A program made the position numbers and the translations under genes. 64,000 bases of DNA from CAG-791 sp963596015 (lineage in GTDB: Bacteria; Bacillota; Clostridia; Lachnospirales; Lachnospiraceae), in the NCBI GenBank assembly GCA_963596015.1, contig CAVBJS010000007.1, positions 10,694 to 74,693 of the forward strand. Reading direction: 5' to 3'. This document shows positions 53,501 through 60,289 of the stretch, piece by piece. The notes under the pieces are model-generated. The model was not told the DNA's origin. It searched no databases and worked only from the letters and a program-made list of their open reading frames with translations. How positions within the stretch are numbered: position 1 is the stretch's first letter; each line of letters opens with the position of its first letter.

Positions 53501-53555
53501 AGCAACTGGCTGCCATGCCATGCCATACCCTGCCGGAATTATGGATTGTTTTCAT
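50553..53555 (-). CDS. Membrane-anchored GH3 beta-glucosidase with permuted domain order
   Basis: 1000-residue enzyme. N-terminal transmembrane helix (about 12-32, WHGMAASCCALLVVSIGIGN) and C-terminal helix (about 965-990) followed by KRKKEEQ. Domains are in the inverted order known from some rumen and gut GH3 enzymes: first the GH3 C-terminal alpha/beta sandwich (VLLKNENDVLPL, GIGGVSP), then a fibronectin-III-like domain (VTNIGDVAGKDVVQVY), then the TIM barrel (NWAPGANLHRTPYSGRNYE, AVTGIKHFAGND, and the nucleophile Asp in DGYTITDFAFN). It should face outside, anchored at both ends. Start at 53555 with AGGAGG upstream. Specificity unknown. Confidence 0.9.
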   Translation of the reverse strand: MKTIHNSGRVWHGMAASCCALLVVSIGIGNVAGTLETRINSMLGTSSTKLVETGENQDTTYYTSDFSSAEELINYRNNFNRTMVSEGTVLLKNENDVLPLAAPANITMFGIGGVSPVYAGASGGGVIKNQNQIVPFTNVLSEAGFTVNPTVHDWYVKTGIPSSCVVTGTDFSGNEITSGPWDNEANEVATRSAGVTEADAAAAFAGWKDSYASYGDAAIVVLCRYEGEGADLPAGSLAISANEQALIDEAKANFDKVIVVVNSSAAVEIDSLKRDPEIDAILWVGELGTHGAYGLVDVLDGTVTPSGHLPDTYAVDSISSPAAQNSGDFTFANAESEGLENFGSHYLVQAENIYLGYRYYETRYEDFVLGQGNADSEIGSFVSNGGWNYASEVSYSFGYGLSYTTFSQTLDSVNVDKNAQTITVKATVTNIGDVAGKDVVQVYAQSPYTDYDKQNGVEKSAVQLLGFGKTDTLEPGASQTLEVTMDMKYLASYDRTGAKTYILDAGDYYFSIGNGAHEALNNILAAKGKSVADGMTQDGNGDLTFIWNNDTLDTTTFAVGYDNTTPITNAFDDADYNTYAPDTITYLSRSDWAATWSEAYSSLEATTEMLSWLKEEQYEAGESDTSSVTAGSTDTQYSLIQLRGAAYEDPLWEDLLNQITLEEMASLVTDACEHTNSVMSVSYQGTLDKDGPIGYDATFNTDSSKPYYIDASASEEVKTYNFASLNTEPTLAASFNLELANERGNVNGEDSLWSGYTENWAPGANLHRTPYSGRNYEYFSEDSMLSNLMAAEITRSTQEKGAVTGIKHFAGNDQETNRNGVATFYNEQGLRELQLRAFEGAFVPDEGNAHGTMTSFSRIGVQQAAYCESLLTTVLRDEWGFDGYTITDFAFNNLMYPYASLTAGTDAFDNMISDFSAINADALNSDLKLKTAAREATHRILYTYVNSNAMNGVSSGTQIVHVTPWWKMLIQASTVVFSIGMVICLLMFIITMMKRKKEEQ

Positions 53556-53637
53556 ACTTACCTCCTTGTGCCACATTGATGACGTTCACCGCATCAATGC
53601 TGTTTGAAAGAAATACCATAGAGAATTTCTTTCAAAC
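53556..53637 (-). repeat. Modular multi-hairpin leader element, copy E (hairpins 1 and 2 only)
   Basis: Upstream of the GH3 gene: hairpin 1 gtttgaaagaaat/atttctttcaaac (53602-53637), then hairpin 2 cattgatg/catcaatg (53574-53599), then GTGGCACAAGGAGG and the ATG. Hairpins 3 and 4 are missing, so module 2 joins the ribosome site directly. Confidence 0.82.
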
Positions 53638-53907
53638 TTTTCCCTCATTTATGGCGGAAATCCCAGCAGCAACTGCAGAACTGCGTATTTCCGTTCTTGT
53701 TGTCCGTACTGTAACACATAGCATGACGAAAATGTGCATTTCGTTCGTAAACGGTCGCTTATTGCGCGCAAGCAGCACACAACATTGACAATATTCACAA
53801 CATTAGATAATATATTTTGTGCATTTTACCGATAGTAGCGATTGAAACCTACTTGTTTTACTCTTATTATTCAGTCTGCCGGCGCAGGAGAAATACGCCA
53901 ACATATA
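53638..53907. other. Gene-free promoter region of the GH3 gene
   Basis: About 270 bases without a gene between copy E of the repeat and the terminator of the sensor kinase gene. It probably holds the GH3 promoter; no clear boxes or operator were identified. Confidence 0.4.
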
Positions 53908-53942
53908 AAAAGACAGTCCACTACGTCAATGGACTGTCTTTT
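53908..53942 (-). terminator. Terminator after the GHKL sensor kinase gene
   Basis: Perfect 13-bp stem aaaagacagtcca (53908-53920) / tggactgtctttt (53930-53942), 9-base loop, ten bases beyond the kinase stop; the minus-strand tail is TTTTTATAT. Confidence 0.85.
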
Positions 53943-53952
53943 CTTTATTTCT

Positions 53953-55263
53953 TCATTTCTTTATGGGGAACAGCACTTTCAGCGTAAAGGTATTTCCCCG
54001 GGTGCTGATCTCGGCGGTGCCGCCGTATTTTTCTGCCGTATCATAAATGCTCTTTAAACCATAGCCATGACTACGGGTGTCGGCCTTGGTGGTCTTTGGC
54101 AGCGTGCCGTCTGTCCGGAAGCTGCCGTCATAGGTGTTTTCGATCCGGATCCACAAAAAGCCTTTTTGCCGGGTCACCACCAGATGGATGAGCCGCTGCT
54201 CGTCGCGGGGCAGCTTCTCTACACTCTCTATGGCATTATCCAGTGCATTGCCAAAAAGGGAACACAGATCCATGGTGTCCATAAATGCCAGTGCCTCGCC
54301 TTCCGCCACACAAGTCAGTGTAATGCCGTGCTGCTGGCAGTACAGGCTTTTGCTGGTAAGGATTGTATCCAGCACCTCGTTGCCGGTCTTGTTCTGGGCC
54401 TCGTAGCTGCGGATCTCCTGCTCCATGGTGTCTAAGTAGTGGGCCTTTTCCTCCGATGTCTCACTGCGCAGCACCGCGATCTGATGCTTTAGATCGTGAT
54501 ACTTTTTATTGATCAGATCGATGCTGTCCTGGGCCGAACGATATTGGGCATACTGAGCTTGTAATACATTTTGCAGGGCGTCCCGCTCCTTTTTGCGGCG
54601 GTACTCCACCAGCTGCATATGATGGGCAAACAAAATCGCCATGCCCCCTAAGTCCACCAGCGTGCGGATGTTATAGATCTCCGCCGTCAGTTTACCGGAA
54701 AAGGGGGTGTTGGGGCTGACATAGCTTAGATTGCTGGCAGCATAGACAGCTACCCCAATAAATAAGGTACTGAAAAACTCCTTTTTATGAACATGCAGAG
54801 GAGATTCTGTATCATTATAATTGCGCTCCAGTGCAAATACCGCTGCATAAACTGCCCCATAGACAAGCGCCAAAGTGCCCACTCGCACACCAGGCCCCAG
54901 AGTACTCAGCCGAGCTGCCGTAAAATAGTAGATCTGCCATTCCAAAGAAGCCGCCAGCTCTCCTAAAATAAATGCACGAATGCAATAATAAGCCGTACAT
55001 CTGGCGGATACACCGGTCTGCATCCGCATATACAGATACATGATCAGTGTGGAGATCCCAATGCAGGGAAGGAACCAAAGCTGTGGCACGTTTCCCGTCG
55101 TCTCCATGAAAATGCAAAGAAACAGCAAAAACACACCGTGAATGGCATACCGGCGCCATCCCGTGGTCCGTTTCGGTAAAAAATACAGGTACAAAAGACA
55201 AGCCAACCAGTCTGCCAACGCGGTATACAATCGAGGAATATTACCCAAAGTTTCCGTTTCCAT
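53953..55263 (-). CDS. GHKL-type sensor histidine kinase (AgrC-like)
   Basis: 436 residues: six or so transmembrane helices in the first 200 residues (LADWLACLLYLYFLPKR onward), a coiled linker (about 215-260), a DHp-like segment with INKKYHDLKHQIAVLRSE (phospho-His about 266) and an ATPase domain with NALDNAIESVEKLP and GYGLKSIYDTAEKYGG. This is the AgrC/VirS architecture partnered with LytTR regulators. Start at 55263 shares one base with the regulator stop. Signal unknown; a peptide or envelope cue is typical. The GH3 operon downstream is a possible target. Confidence 0.9.
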   Translation of the reverse strand: METETLGNIPRLYTALADWLACLLYLYFLPKRTTGWRRYAIHGVFLLFLCIFMETTGNVPQLWFLPCIGISTLIMYLYMRMQTGVSARCTAYYCIRAFILGELAASLEWQIYYFTAARLSTLGPGVRVGTLALVYGAVYAAVFALERNYNDTESPLHVHKKEFFSTLFIGVAVYAASNLSYVSPNTPFSGKLTAEIYNIRTLVDLGGMAILFAHHMQLVEYRRKKERDALQNVLQAQYAQYRSAQDSIDLINKKYHDLKHQIAVLRSETSEEKAHYLDTMEQEIRSYEAQNKTGNEVLDTILTSKSLYCQQHGITLTCVAEGEALAFMDTMDLCSLFGNALDNAIESVEKLPRDEQRLIHLVVTRQKGFLWIRIENTYDGSFRTDGTLPKTTKADTRSHGYGLKSIYDTAEKYGGTAEISTRGNTFTLKVLFPIKK

Positions 55264-55970
55264 CAGATATTTTCCCCCATGTAATGATTCAGTGCCGCCA
55301 AAAATGTTTTTCGCTTGGCGCGGCTGATCTGTACTCTGTCCCCATGGACGATGGCGTCCTCTTCCCGGATACCGTCCACGTGCTCTAAGTTAACGAGGTA
55401 AGCCTTACTGCTGCGGAAGAAACTTTCCGGCGACAGCTTTTCCTCAATGCTGCGCATGGAACCGGTGGAATGGATCTCCCCCTGCCTGGTATGAAACAGC
55501 AGGTCGTGATTGCAGACCTCCACATAATAGATGTCGGAGGTCTCCAGCTTTTGCACCCCGCCCTGACAGGGCACCGTCAGATAGTGCTTTTGGTGATTGT
55601 CCAAAAGTTCCCGCACACGGTCCATCCGCTGACAGAAAGCATAGTAGCTCAGAGGTTTTAAGATATAATCCAGTGCCTGCACGGCATATCCCTTGATGGC
55701 ATACTGGGGCGAGTTGGTGATAAAGATAATGAGTACCTCCGGATCGGCCCGGCGGATCTCTTCCGCCGCCGACATACCGTCCATAAAGGTCATCTCAATA
55801 TCCATCAAGATCACGTCATAATCGCCCTTATACCCAAGCGCGATCTCATCTCCATCGGTAAAATGGGTGATCTGAAAATGGCAGTTTTTCTCCTGTTGGT
55901 ATTTTTCCAGATAGGAATCCAGTACCGCCCGATCCCGGGCACTGTCCTCCACTACTGCGATGTGGTTCAC
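55263..55970 (-). CDS. LytTR-family response regulator (AgrA/VirR-like)
   Basis: 235-residue regulator: receiver (about 1-120) with AVVEDSARDR, phospho-Asp in DVILMDIEMTFMDGMSA and Lys in YILKPLSYYAF; LytTR DNA-binding domain (about 135-235) with YYVEVCNHDLLFHTRQG and FFRSSKAYLVNLEHVDGI. First gene of a two-gene unit with the kinase, TGATG overlap. Unlike most operons the regulator comes first. Confidence 0.93.
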   Translation of the reverse strand: MNHIAVVEDSARDRAVLDSYLEKYQQEKNCHFQITHFTDGDEIALGYKGDYDVILMDIEMTFMDGMSAAEEIRRADPEVLIIFITNSPQYAIKGYAVQALDYILKPLSYYAFCQRMDRVRELLDNHQKHYLTVPCQGGVQKLETSDIYYVEVCNHDLLFHTRQGEIHSTGSMRSIEEKLSPESFFRSSKAYLVNLEHVDGIREEDAIVHGDRVQISRAKRKTFLAALNHYMGENI

Positions 55971-56188
55971 GAGAGCTCTCCTTTTGCAGAACCGGCCAAT
56001 ACTTCCATGTGCCGATTCCTGTGTTTTTTGTATGGCTCTATTCTATCATCCGATTCTCACAACTGCCACATCATTTGATAATAACGAAAACGCTTCGGGG
56101 AAAAGCAACACTTTTTTCAAACAAGGCACTTCCGCCGTCGACAGTGCACACCGATCATTTGGCAGCTGCAAGGCAACGCACTGATTAA
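55971..56188. other. Upstream region of the LytTR system and truncated AraC gene
   Basis: About 218 bases without a gene; the promoter for the LytTR/GHKL pair should be here. No clear LytTR double site or promoter boxes were found. Confidence 0.35.
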
Positions 56189-56686
56189 AAAAATTACAGT
56201 TCAGACACCGGACAGCCGGCATTTAGTCTCAGCGATGTCTACTGCCAGCGCACGGATGCCCAAACGGAGATCACGGCTGTGCAGCAACTGATCTTTACCA
56301 TGGCTATGGATTTCTGTCGTCACGTGGCAGATGCCAGAGAAGGCGCTCTGCAGAGCAATGTAGTAAAGAAATGTATCGCCTACATCAGTACTCATCTCCA
56401 CGAGGATCTGCGGTTAGATGATCTCTCCCGTCACTGCGAGATGTGCAGCCGCAGCTTATCCATCAAGTTCAAAGCGGAAGTCGGCTGCGGCATCCCGGAA
56501 TATATTCACCGGGAAAAAATGCGGGAGGCCCGCTATCTGCTGACAAACCCCGATCATACACTGGCCAATATCACCAGTTTTTTAAATTATCCGACACAAT
56601 GCTACTTTACGCAGATCTTCAAACGCTATGAGGGATGCACACCGCAGCAGTACAGGGATGGAAATCCCCACAAGGCAGTGCGATAA
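56189..56686 (+). pseudogene. 5'-truncated AraC-family regulator
   Basis: The frame from 56189 (after a stop at 56186) reads QPAFSLSDVYCQRTDAQTE, the tail of an AraC sensor domain, then a complete double HTH: LRLDDLSRHCEMCSRSLSIK and LANITSFLNYPTQCYFTQIF, ending at 56686. There is no start codon with a ribosome site; a GTG at 56279 could give 135 residues containing the DNA-binding domain only. The first half of the gene is gone. An isolated HTH product might still bind DNA, but I treat it as a pseudogene. Confidence 0.78.
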
Positions 56687-56706
56687 AGGATGCACTTATA
56701 AATAAA

Positions 56707-56749
56707 AGAATGCTAAGTCGCAGGTTTTCGTCCTGCGCTTAGCATTCTT
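56707..56749 (+). terminator. Terminator after the truncated AraC gene
   Basis: Long stem agaatgctaag/cttagcattct with inner cgcagg/cctgcg and one bulged base (56707-56724 with 56732-56749), followed by a T-run. Confidence 0.85.
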
Positions 56750-56767
56750 TTTTATCTTAATCCCTTC

Positions 56768-56965
56768 TTAAATTCTGTTTAAATCTGTCTTGCTTCTGCC
56801 TTAATTCTATCTTGAATCCACCTTGATTCTATCTTGATTCTGTCTGGAATCCACCTTGATTCTATCTTGTTTCTGTCTGGAATCCACCTTGATTCTATCT
56901 TGTTTCTGTCTTGAATCCATCTTGATCCTGTCTTGGATCCATCTTGTTTCTGTCTTGATCCTGAA
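56768..56965. repeat. Degenerate 11-bp tandem repeat, about 18 units
   Basis: Consecutive 11-base units of the form ttgattctatc / ttgaatccacc / ttgtttctgtc fill 56768-56965; triplets of units form a 33-base higher-order period. It separates the terminator at 56749 from the 3' end of the rubrerythrin fusion gene. No coding capacity is claimed. Confidence 0.88.
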
Positions 56966-57007
56966 AGTCAGATCAGGCTTCTATCCGTGGCTCTCATATC
57001 AATAAAA

Positions 57008-58189
57008 TTAATAATTCTCCTCATGTACTTCAAAATAGCTCTGGGGATGATTGCATACAGGACATACTTCCGGTGCCTTGGTACCTACCACGATATGGCC
57101 GCAGTTACGACATTCCCATACCTTCACTTCGCTCTTTTCAAACACCTGCGCGGTTTCAATATTCTTAAGCAGGGCACGATATCTCTCTTCATGATGCTTC
57201 TCGATGGCACCTACTGCTCTGAACTTTGCAGCCAGCTCCGGGAAGCCTTCTTCCTCGGCGGTCTTGGCAAAGCCTTCATACATATCCGTCCACTCGTAAT
57301 TCTCACCCTCTGCAGCGGCTGCTAAGTTTGCTTTGGTATCGCCGATGCCGGCCAGTTCCTTGAACCACATCTTGGCATGCTCTTTCTCATTGTCAGCGGT
57401 CTTTAAGAATAATGCGGACATCTGCTCATAGCCTTCCTTCTTGGCCACAGATGCAAAATAGGTATACTTATTTCTTGCCTGAGACTCTCCTGCAAATGCC
57501 TCCTGTAAATTCTTCTCTGTCTGTGTTCCTGCGTACTTGTTTGCTGCCATTTTTGTTTCCTCCGTTTTCTTTACTATTTTTTCAAAATCTGACGCCGGGT
57601 GCTTGCACAAAGGACATATGAAATCCTCCGGCAATTCTTCCCCTACATATTCATACCCGCAGATCCTGCACCGCCATATGGTCTGTCCGTCCTGGGTTTT
57701 CCCAACTGCCTGAGGCTGGGGTTTAATATTACTCTGATAATATTCATAGGTGACTGAAGGAATATCGCTCAGGACCTCCATATCCGTGATCTCACCGATG
57801 AACATGGTATGAGATCCTAAATCCTCTGTTTTATTTACGGTTACGGAAATATAAGCATTGGTGCCTTCCGTAATGTAATAAATGCCATTGGTACCTCTTG
57901 CGCATTTTTCAAATGATGCAAACTTATCTGTCTCTTTGCCGGACTGAAAGCCGAAATGTTTGAACAGGTCAAAGGATGCTTTCCGGCTTAAGACAGAAAC
58001 GGTAAATTTACCGGTCCTCTCGATCATATCATGGGTGTAATTTGCCTTGTTGACACAGATACTGAGCTGGTTTGGCTCGGAAGCCGCCTGAATGGCAGTA
58101 TTGATGATACAGCCGTTGTCTTTTTCCGCTTCCCTGGCCGTCAGCACAAAAAGGCCGTAGCTCAGCTTATACATTGCTTTTTTATCCAT
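57008..58189 (-). CDS. Flavoredoxin-rubredoxin-rubrerythrin fusion
   Basis: 393-residue redox protein in three modules: flavin-reductase-like FMN domain (about 1-160; LSYGLFVLTAREAEKDNGCI, GKFTVSVLSRKASFD), a rubredoxin (about 165-205; WRCRICGYEYVGEELPEDFI, then CPLCKHPASDFE), and a rubrerythrin (about 212-393) with EAFAGESQARNKYTYF and KEHAKMWFKE di-iron helices, EKHHEERY, and a terminal rubredoxin-like CRNCG/CPVCNHP. Together these could pass electrons from NAD(P)H-linked flavin to peroxide or oxygen in one polypeptide. The joint holds GGAGG eight bases before an internal ATG (57550), so free rubrerythrin may also be made. PerR is encoded just upstream. Confidence 0.92.
   Translation of the reverse strand: MDKKAMYKLSYGLFVLTAREAEKDNGCIINTAIQAASEPNQLSICVNKANYTHDMIERTGKFTVSVLSRKASFDLFKHFGFQSGKETDKFASFEKCARGTNGIYYITEGTNAYISVTVNKTEDLGSHTMFIGEITDMEVLSDIPSVTYEYYQSNIKPQPQAVGKTQDGQTIWRCRICGYEYVGEELPEDFICPLCKHPASDFEKIVKKTEETKMAANKYAGTQTEKNLQEAFAGESQARNKYTYFASVAKKEGYEQMSALFLKTADNEKEHAKMWFKELAGIGDTKANLAAAAEGENYEWTDMYEGFAKTAEEEGFPELAAKFRAVGAIEKHHEERYRALLKNIETAQVFEKSEVKVWECRNCGHIVVGTKAPEVCPVCNHPQSYFEVHEENY
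57548..57563 (-). promoter_or_regulatory. Internal ribosome binding site at the rubrerythrin boundary
   Basis: Minus strand GGAGG (57563-57559), eight-base spacer, ATG (57550-57548), in frame with the fusion. Initiation here would give a 180-residue rubrerythrin beginning MAANKYAGTQTEKN, the usual N-terminus of free clostridial rubrerythrins. Confidence 0.7.
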
Positions 58190-58318
58190 ACTTTTCCTTT
58201 CTTGCCGCTATATATTACGACAGTGTGAGGAGAATTTTGTGAAGAAAGATTTCCTCTTACACATTCTCCCTATATTATGCTTTACATTTTACCTTCTATT
58301 TTCTTCCTTCATTGTGCA

Positions 58319-58720
58319 TTATATTTTATCTTGCGTTTTCTCCCTGCATTTCGGACAAATGCCTTTAAATGCGATATCGTACTCCAAAAATTCCATTCCG
58401 TGGGTGTCATGGATCTTATCCAGCAGATCCGGTATCTCATCCATGTCTACGTCGGATACTTCCCCACACTTTATACACCTGACGTGGTAATGGTTTCTCA
58501 GGGTAAAATCGAACCGGTTCGGTCCCTCCGGGACCTCCACCTTTCTCAATTCGCCTTCCTGGACCAATATTTCAAGGTTTCTGTATACCGTTCCTTTTCC
58601 GATGGCAGGATACGTTTCCTTTATATATTCATAGACTTCATTTGCTGTAACATGCCTTCGCATCTCACATACAGCATTTCGTATCATATCCTTTTGAATG
58701 GTATTTCTTCTGTTGATCAT
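58319..58720 (-). CDS. perR: Fur-family regulator, PerR-like
   Basis: 133-residue metal-dependent repressor. Winged helix with HVTANEVYEYIKETYPAIGK and TVYRNLEILVQEGEL; metal sites HYHVRCIKCGEVSDVD, CPKCREKTQDKI (structural zinc CxxC pairs) and the regulatory His/Asp set. The adjacent rubrerythrin fusion, a standard PerR target, favours PerR over Fur or Zur. A candidate operator lies upstream at 58762-58780. Confidence 0.85.
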   Translation of the reverse strand: MINRRNTIQKDMIRNAVCEMRRHVTANEVYEYIKETYPAIGKGTVYRNLEILVQEGELRKVEVPEGPNRFDFTLRNHYHVRCIKCGEVSDVDMDEIPDLLDKIHDTHGMEFLEYDIAFKGICPKCREKTQDKI

Positions 58721-58761
58721 TGTGATTCTCTCTGACGATCATTCGTGTTTCTTGTTAGGAA

Positions 58762-58780
58762 TAATTCTTAATTAGGATTA
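58762..58780 (-). promoter_or_regulatory. Candidate PerR/Fur operator
   Basis: Inverted repeat taattct-taatt-aggatta (one mismatch) about 40 bases upstream of the PerR start codon. It resembles the AT-rich 7-n-7 Per/Fur boxes though the central spacing is 5 rather than 1. Confidence 0.45.
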
Positions 58781-59234
58781 TATATCCCTTTGCATAAAAT
58801 ATCAAGAGAAAAATGCTTACTTGTGTACTTTCCGCAAAATTAACACTCGTTTTGGAAGATTGGCTTGGTTGCGCACTTATCCGTCTGCGAGCGTTAGATC
58901 ATCAGGAAGATCACCTTACTTCTATTCGTCACAGAAGCAGAGACCCCTGCGATATTACTGTACAGATGCCGGTCAGGCAGCGGGATGACGGCATGTATCC
59001 AACTACCGACCATCGTCTACGCGATAACATATACCTCTTATTTTTAGTAGAAAGCGACATAGAAAATGGCAGTTTTATCGCCAAATGATCCTACAGAGAT
59101 ATTAAAAATGGCGCCGATCCAGTGTTACAGATAATATCACTTTGCGAATCGAAGCGTTATTTTTTATGCCGCTTTTGCGATCCGAATATCAATTTTACAT
59201 ACAATCAAGAAAAAGCTATCACGAGGTGATTACT
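58781..59234. other. Gene-free stretch between perR and the small XRE gene
   Basis: About 450 bases. A 91-codon open frame (58813-59088) lacks a ribosome site and recognisable features and is not called. It should include the promoter of the XRE gene. Confidence 0.4.
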
Positions 59235-59636
59235 ATGCTGGGTGAACGTTTACAGGAAATTCGCAGAGATCATAAAGAAACACAGCAGCAGCTGGCTTCT
59301 TACCTGCATGTATCGGTAGGTGCTGTGCGTACATGGGAAAGAAATATTTCCTCTCCCGACCATGAGACCTTGGCAAAGATCTGTCGCAAATACGGCGTCT
59401 CTGCAGACTATCTCTTGGGATTGATCGACGATGATCAGGAGGCAGTAAGCAAGATCAATCTTCTCCCACCAAAGCTTAGAGAAGAATTATACAGATATAT
59501 GCAATATCTGTTCTACGTAGAAAAAAGAGATCGTCTTATGACAAATAAGGACAAGCAAAAACATCCTTCTAAAAGTACGCAACTGAAGCAAAAAAATAAA
59601 AAGGTCCCTACAGCGAAAGAAACAAAAGAAAGATAA
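59235..59636 (+). CDS. Small XRE-family helix-turn-helix protein
   Basis: 133 residues: XRE HTH at the N-terminus (LQEIRRDHKETQQQLASYLH and VSVGAVRTWERNISSPDHET, about 4-55), the LLGL-type end of the HTH domain, a helical middle and a strongly basic C-terminus (QKHPSKSTQLKQKNKKVPTA). Start 59235 has GAGGTG six bases upstream. Stand-alone gene with its own terminator at 59679. Target unknown; the basic tail is unusual for a simple repressor. Confidence 0.85.
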   Translation: MLGERLQEIRRDHKETQQQLASYLHVSVGAVRTWERNISSPDHETLAKICRKYGVSADYLLGLIDDDQEAVSKINLLPPKLREELYRYMQYLFYVEKRDRLMTNKDKQKHPSKSTQLKQKNKKVPTAKETKER

Positions 59637-59678
59637 TAAAACAGTCCGGTTAGGCTACTGTTCTCTTATCTTTAAGTC

Positions 59679-59712
59679 AGTCATGCAGATGGTATCTACC
59701 GTCTGCATGACT
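59679..59712 (+). terminator. Terminator after the XRE gene
   Basis: Perfect 11-bp stem agtcatgcaga (59679-59689) / tctgcatgact (59702-59712), 12-base loop, about 40 bases after the stop; followed by tatttc. Confidence 0.7.
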
Positions 59713-59748
59713 TATTTCGTGATACTCACAATTTATATAATCTTAGTA

Positions 59749-59827
59749 ATTTACGAAGCCTCACTGCATTTCGATGAGATCATAGTGATTTGCAAAACCT
59801 TCATTGAATTTCAATGAGATCATAACG
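59749..59827. repeat. Two adjacent direct repeats of about 40 bp
   Basis: 59749-59787 and 59788-59827 align over their length, each ending in atgagatcata; about 70 percent of positions agree. Possible duplicated operator or relic; no other copies seen in the window. Confidence 0.6.
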
Positions 59828-59929
59828 CTTCTGCGTTCCCGCTAGTCTTTCGTTTAACTTTTTAATGACGCGCGCACAATTATACCCAAAGCCCATTTTT
59901 CATTATTGAGGAAGTCTGTGCGAAAGGTA

Positions 59930-60022
59930 AAGAGGGCACAATCCAGAACATCTGTGTTCCTGCTGTATGATCCTGATGCAGTTCCCTGGTGGAACGGAGA
60001 GTGCTATTCGTCATGCCCTCTT
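59930..60022. ncRNA. Possible structured RNA (multi-branch fold)
   Basis: A perfect 9-bp stem aagagggca (59930-59938) / tgccctctt (60014-60022) closes a region holding two perfect small hairpins: gaaca-tctg-tgttc (59946-59959) and gttcc-ctggt-ggaac (59981-59995). It stands in 620 gene-free bases between the XRE gene and ugd. Strand and function are not determined; chance folding cannot be excluded. Confidence 0.3.
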
Positions 60023-60245
60023 AGACATGATGTTGTTGCGAATAAACAGATATGATGGCATTACCGGAAGCTGTTATGAAAAACAGTGATATGTTGTACT
60101 TTATTATGGTATATTTTCAGACAGCTTGCAATTGTAATAGCGTAAAGTGTTATTTTCTATTTCATTTTTTTCTGTCACTCTTATAAGCTATGGCAGTATT
60201 GCTTGTGAACCAAAATCGACCATTTAACGCAACAGCATTGTCGGA

Positions 60246-60289
60246 TTTATACCAGGTTTAATCCCTGCCGAACAGATCCCTGGTATAAA
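60246..60289 (-). terminator. Stem-loop spanning the ugd stop codon
   Basis: Perfect 11-bp inverted repeat tttataccagg (60246-60256) / cctggtataaa (60279-60289); the ugd stop codon and last codons lie in the loop. No T-run follows on the minus strand. It may stabilise the 3' end or be a weak terminator. Confidence 0.55.

Noticed and set aside
56082..56096. cre-like sequence (gaaaacgctt core) upstream of the LytTR regulator
   Set aside because: Only the core matches the CcpA site; outer bases do not, and chance matches are common.
56768..56965. CRISPR-like array
   Set aside because: Units are 11 bp with no spacers and no cas genes nearby; it is a simple tandem repeat.
58813..59088. 91-codon frame between perR and the XRE gene
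   Set aside because: No ribosome site, no recognisable sequence features, and atypical residue composition.
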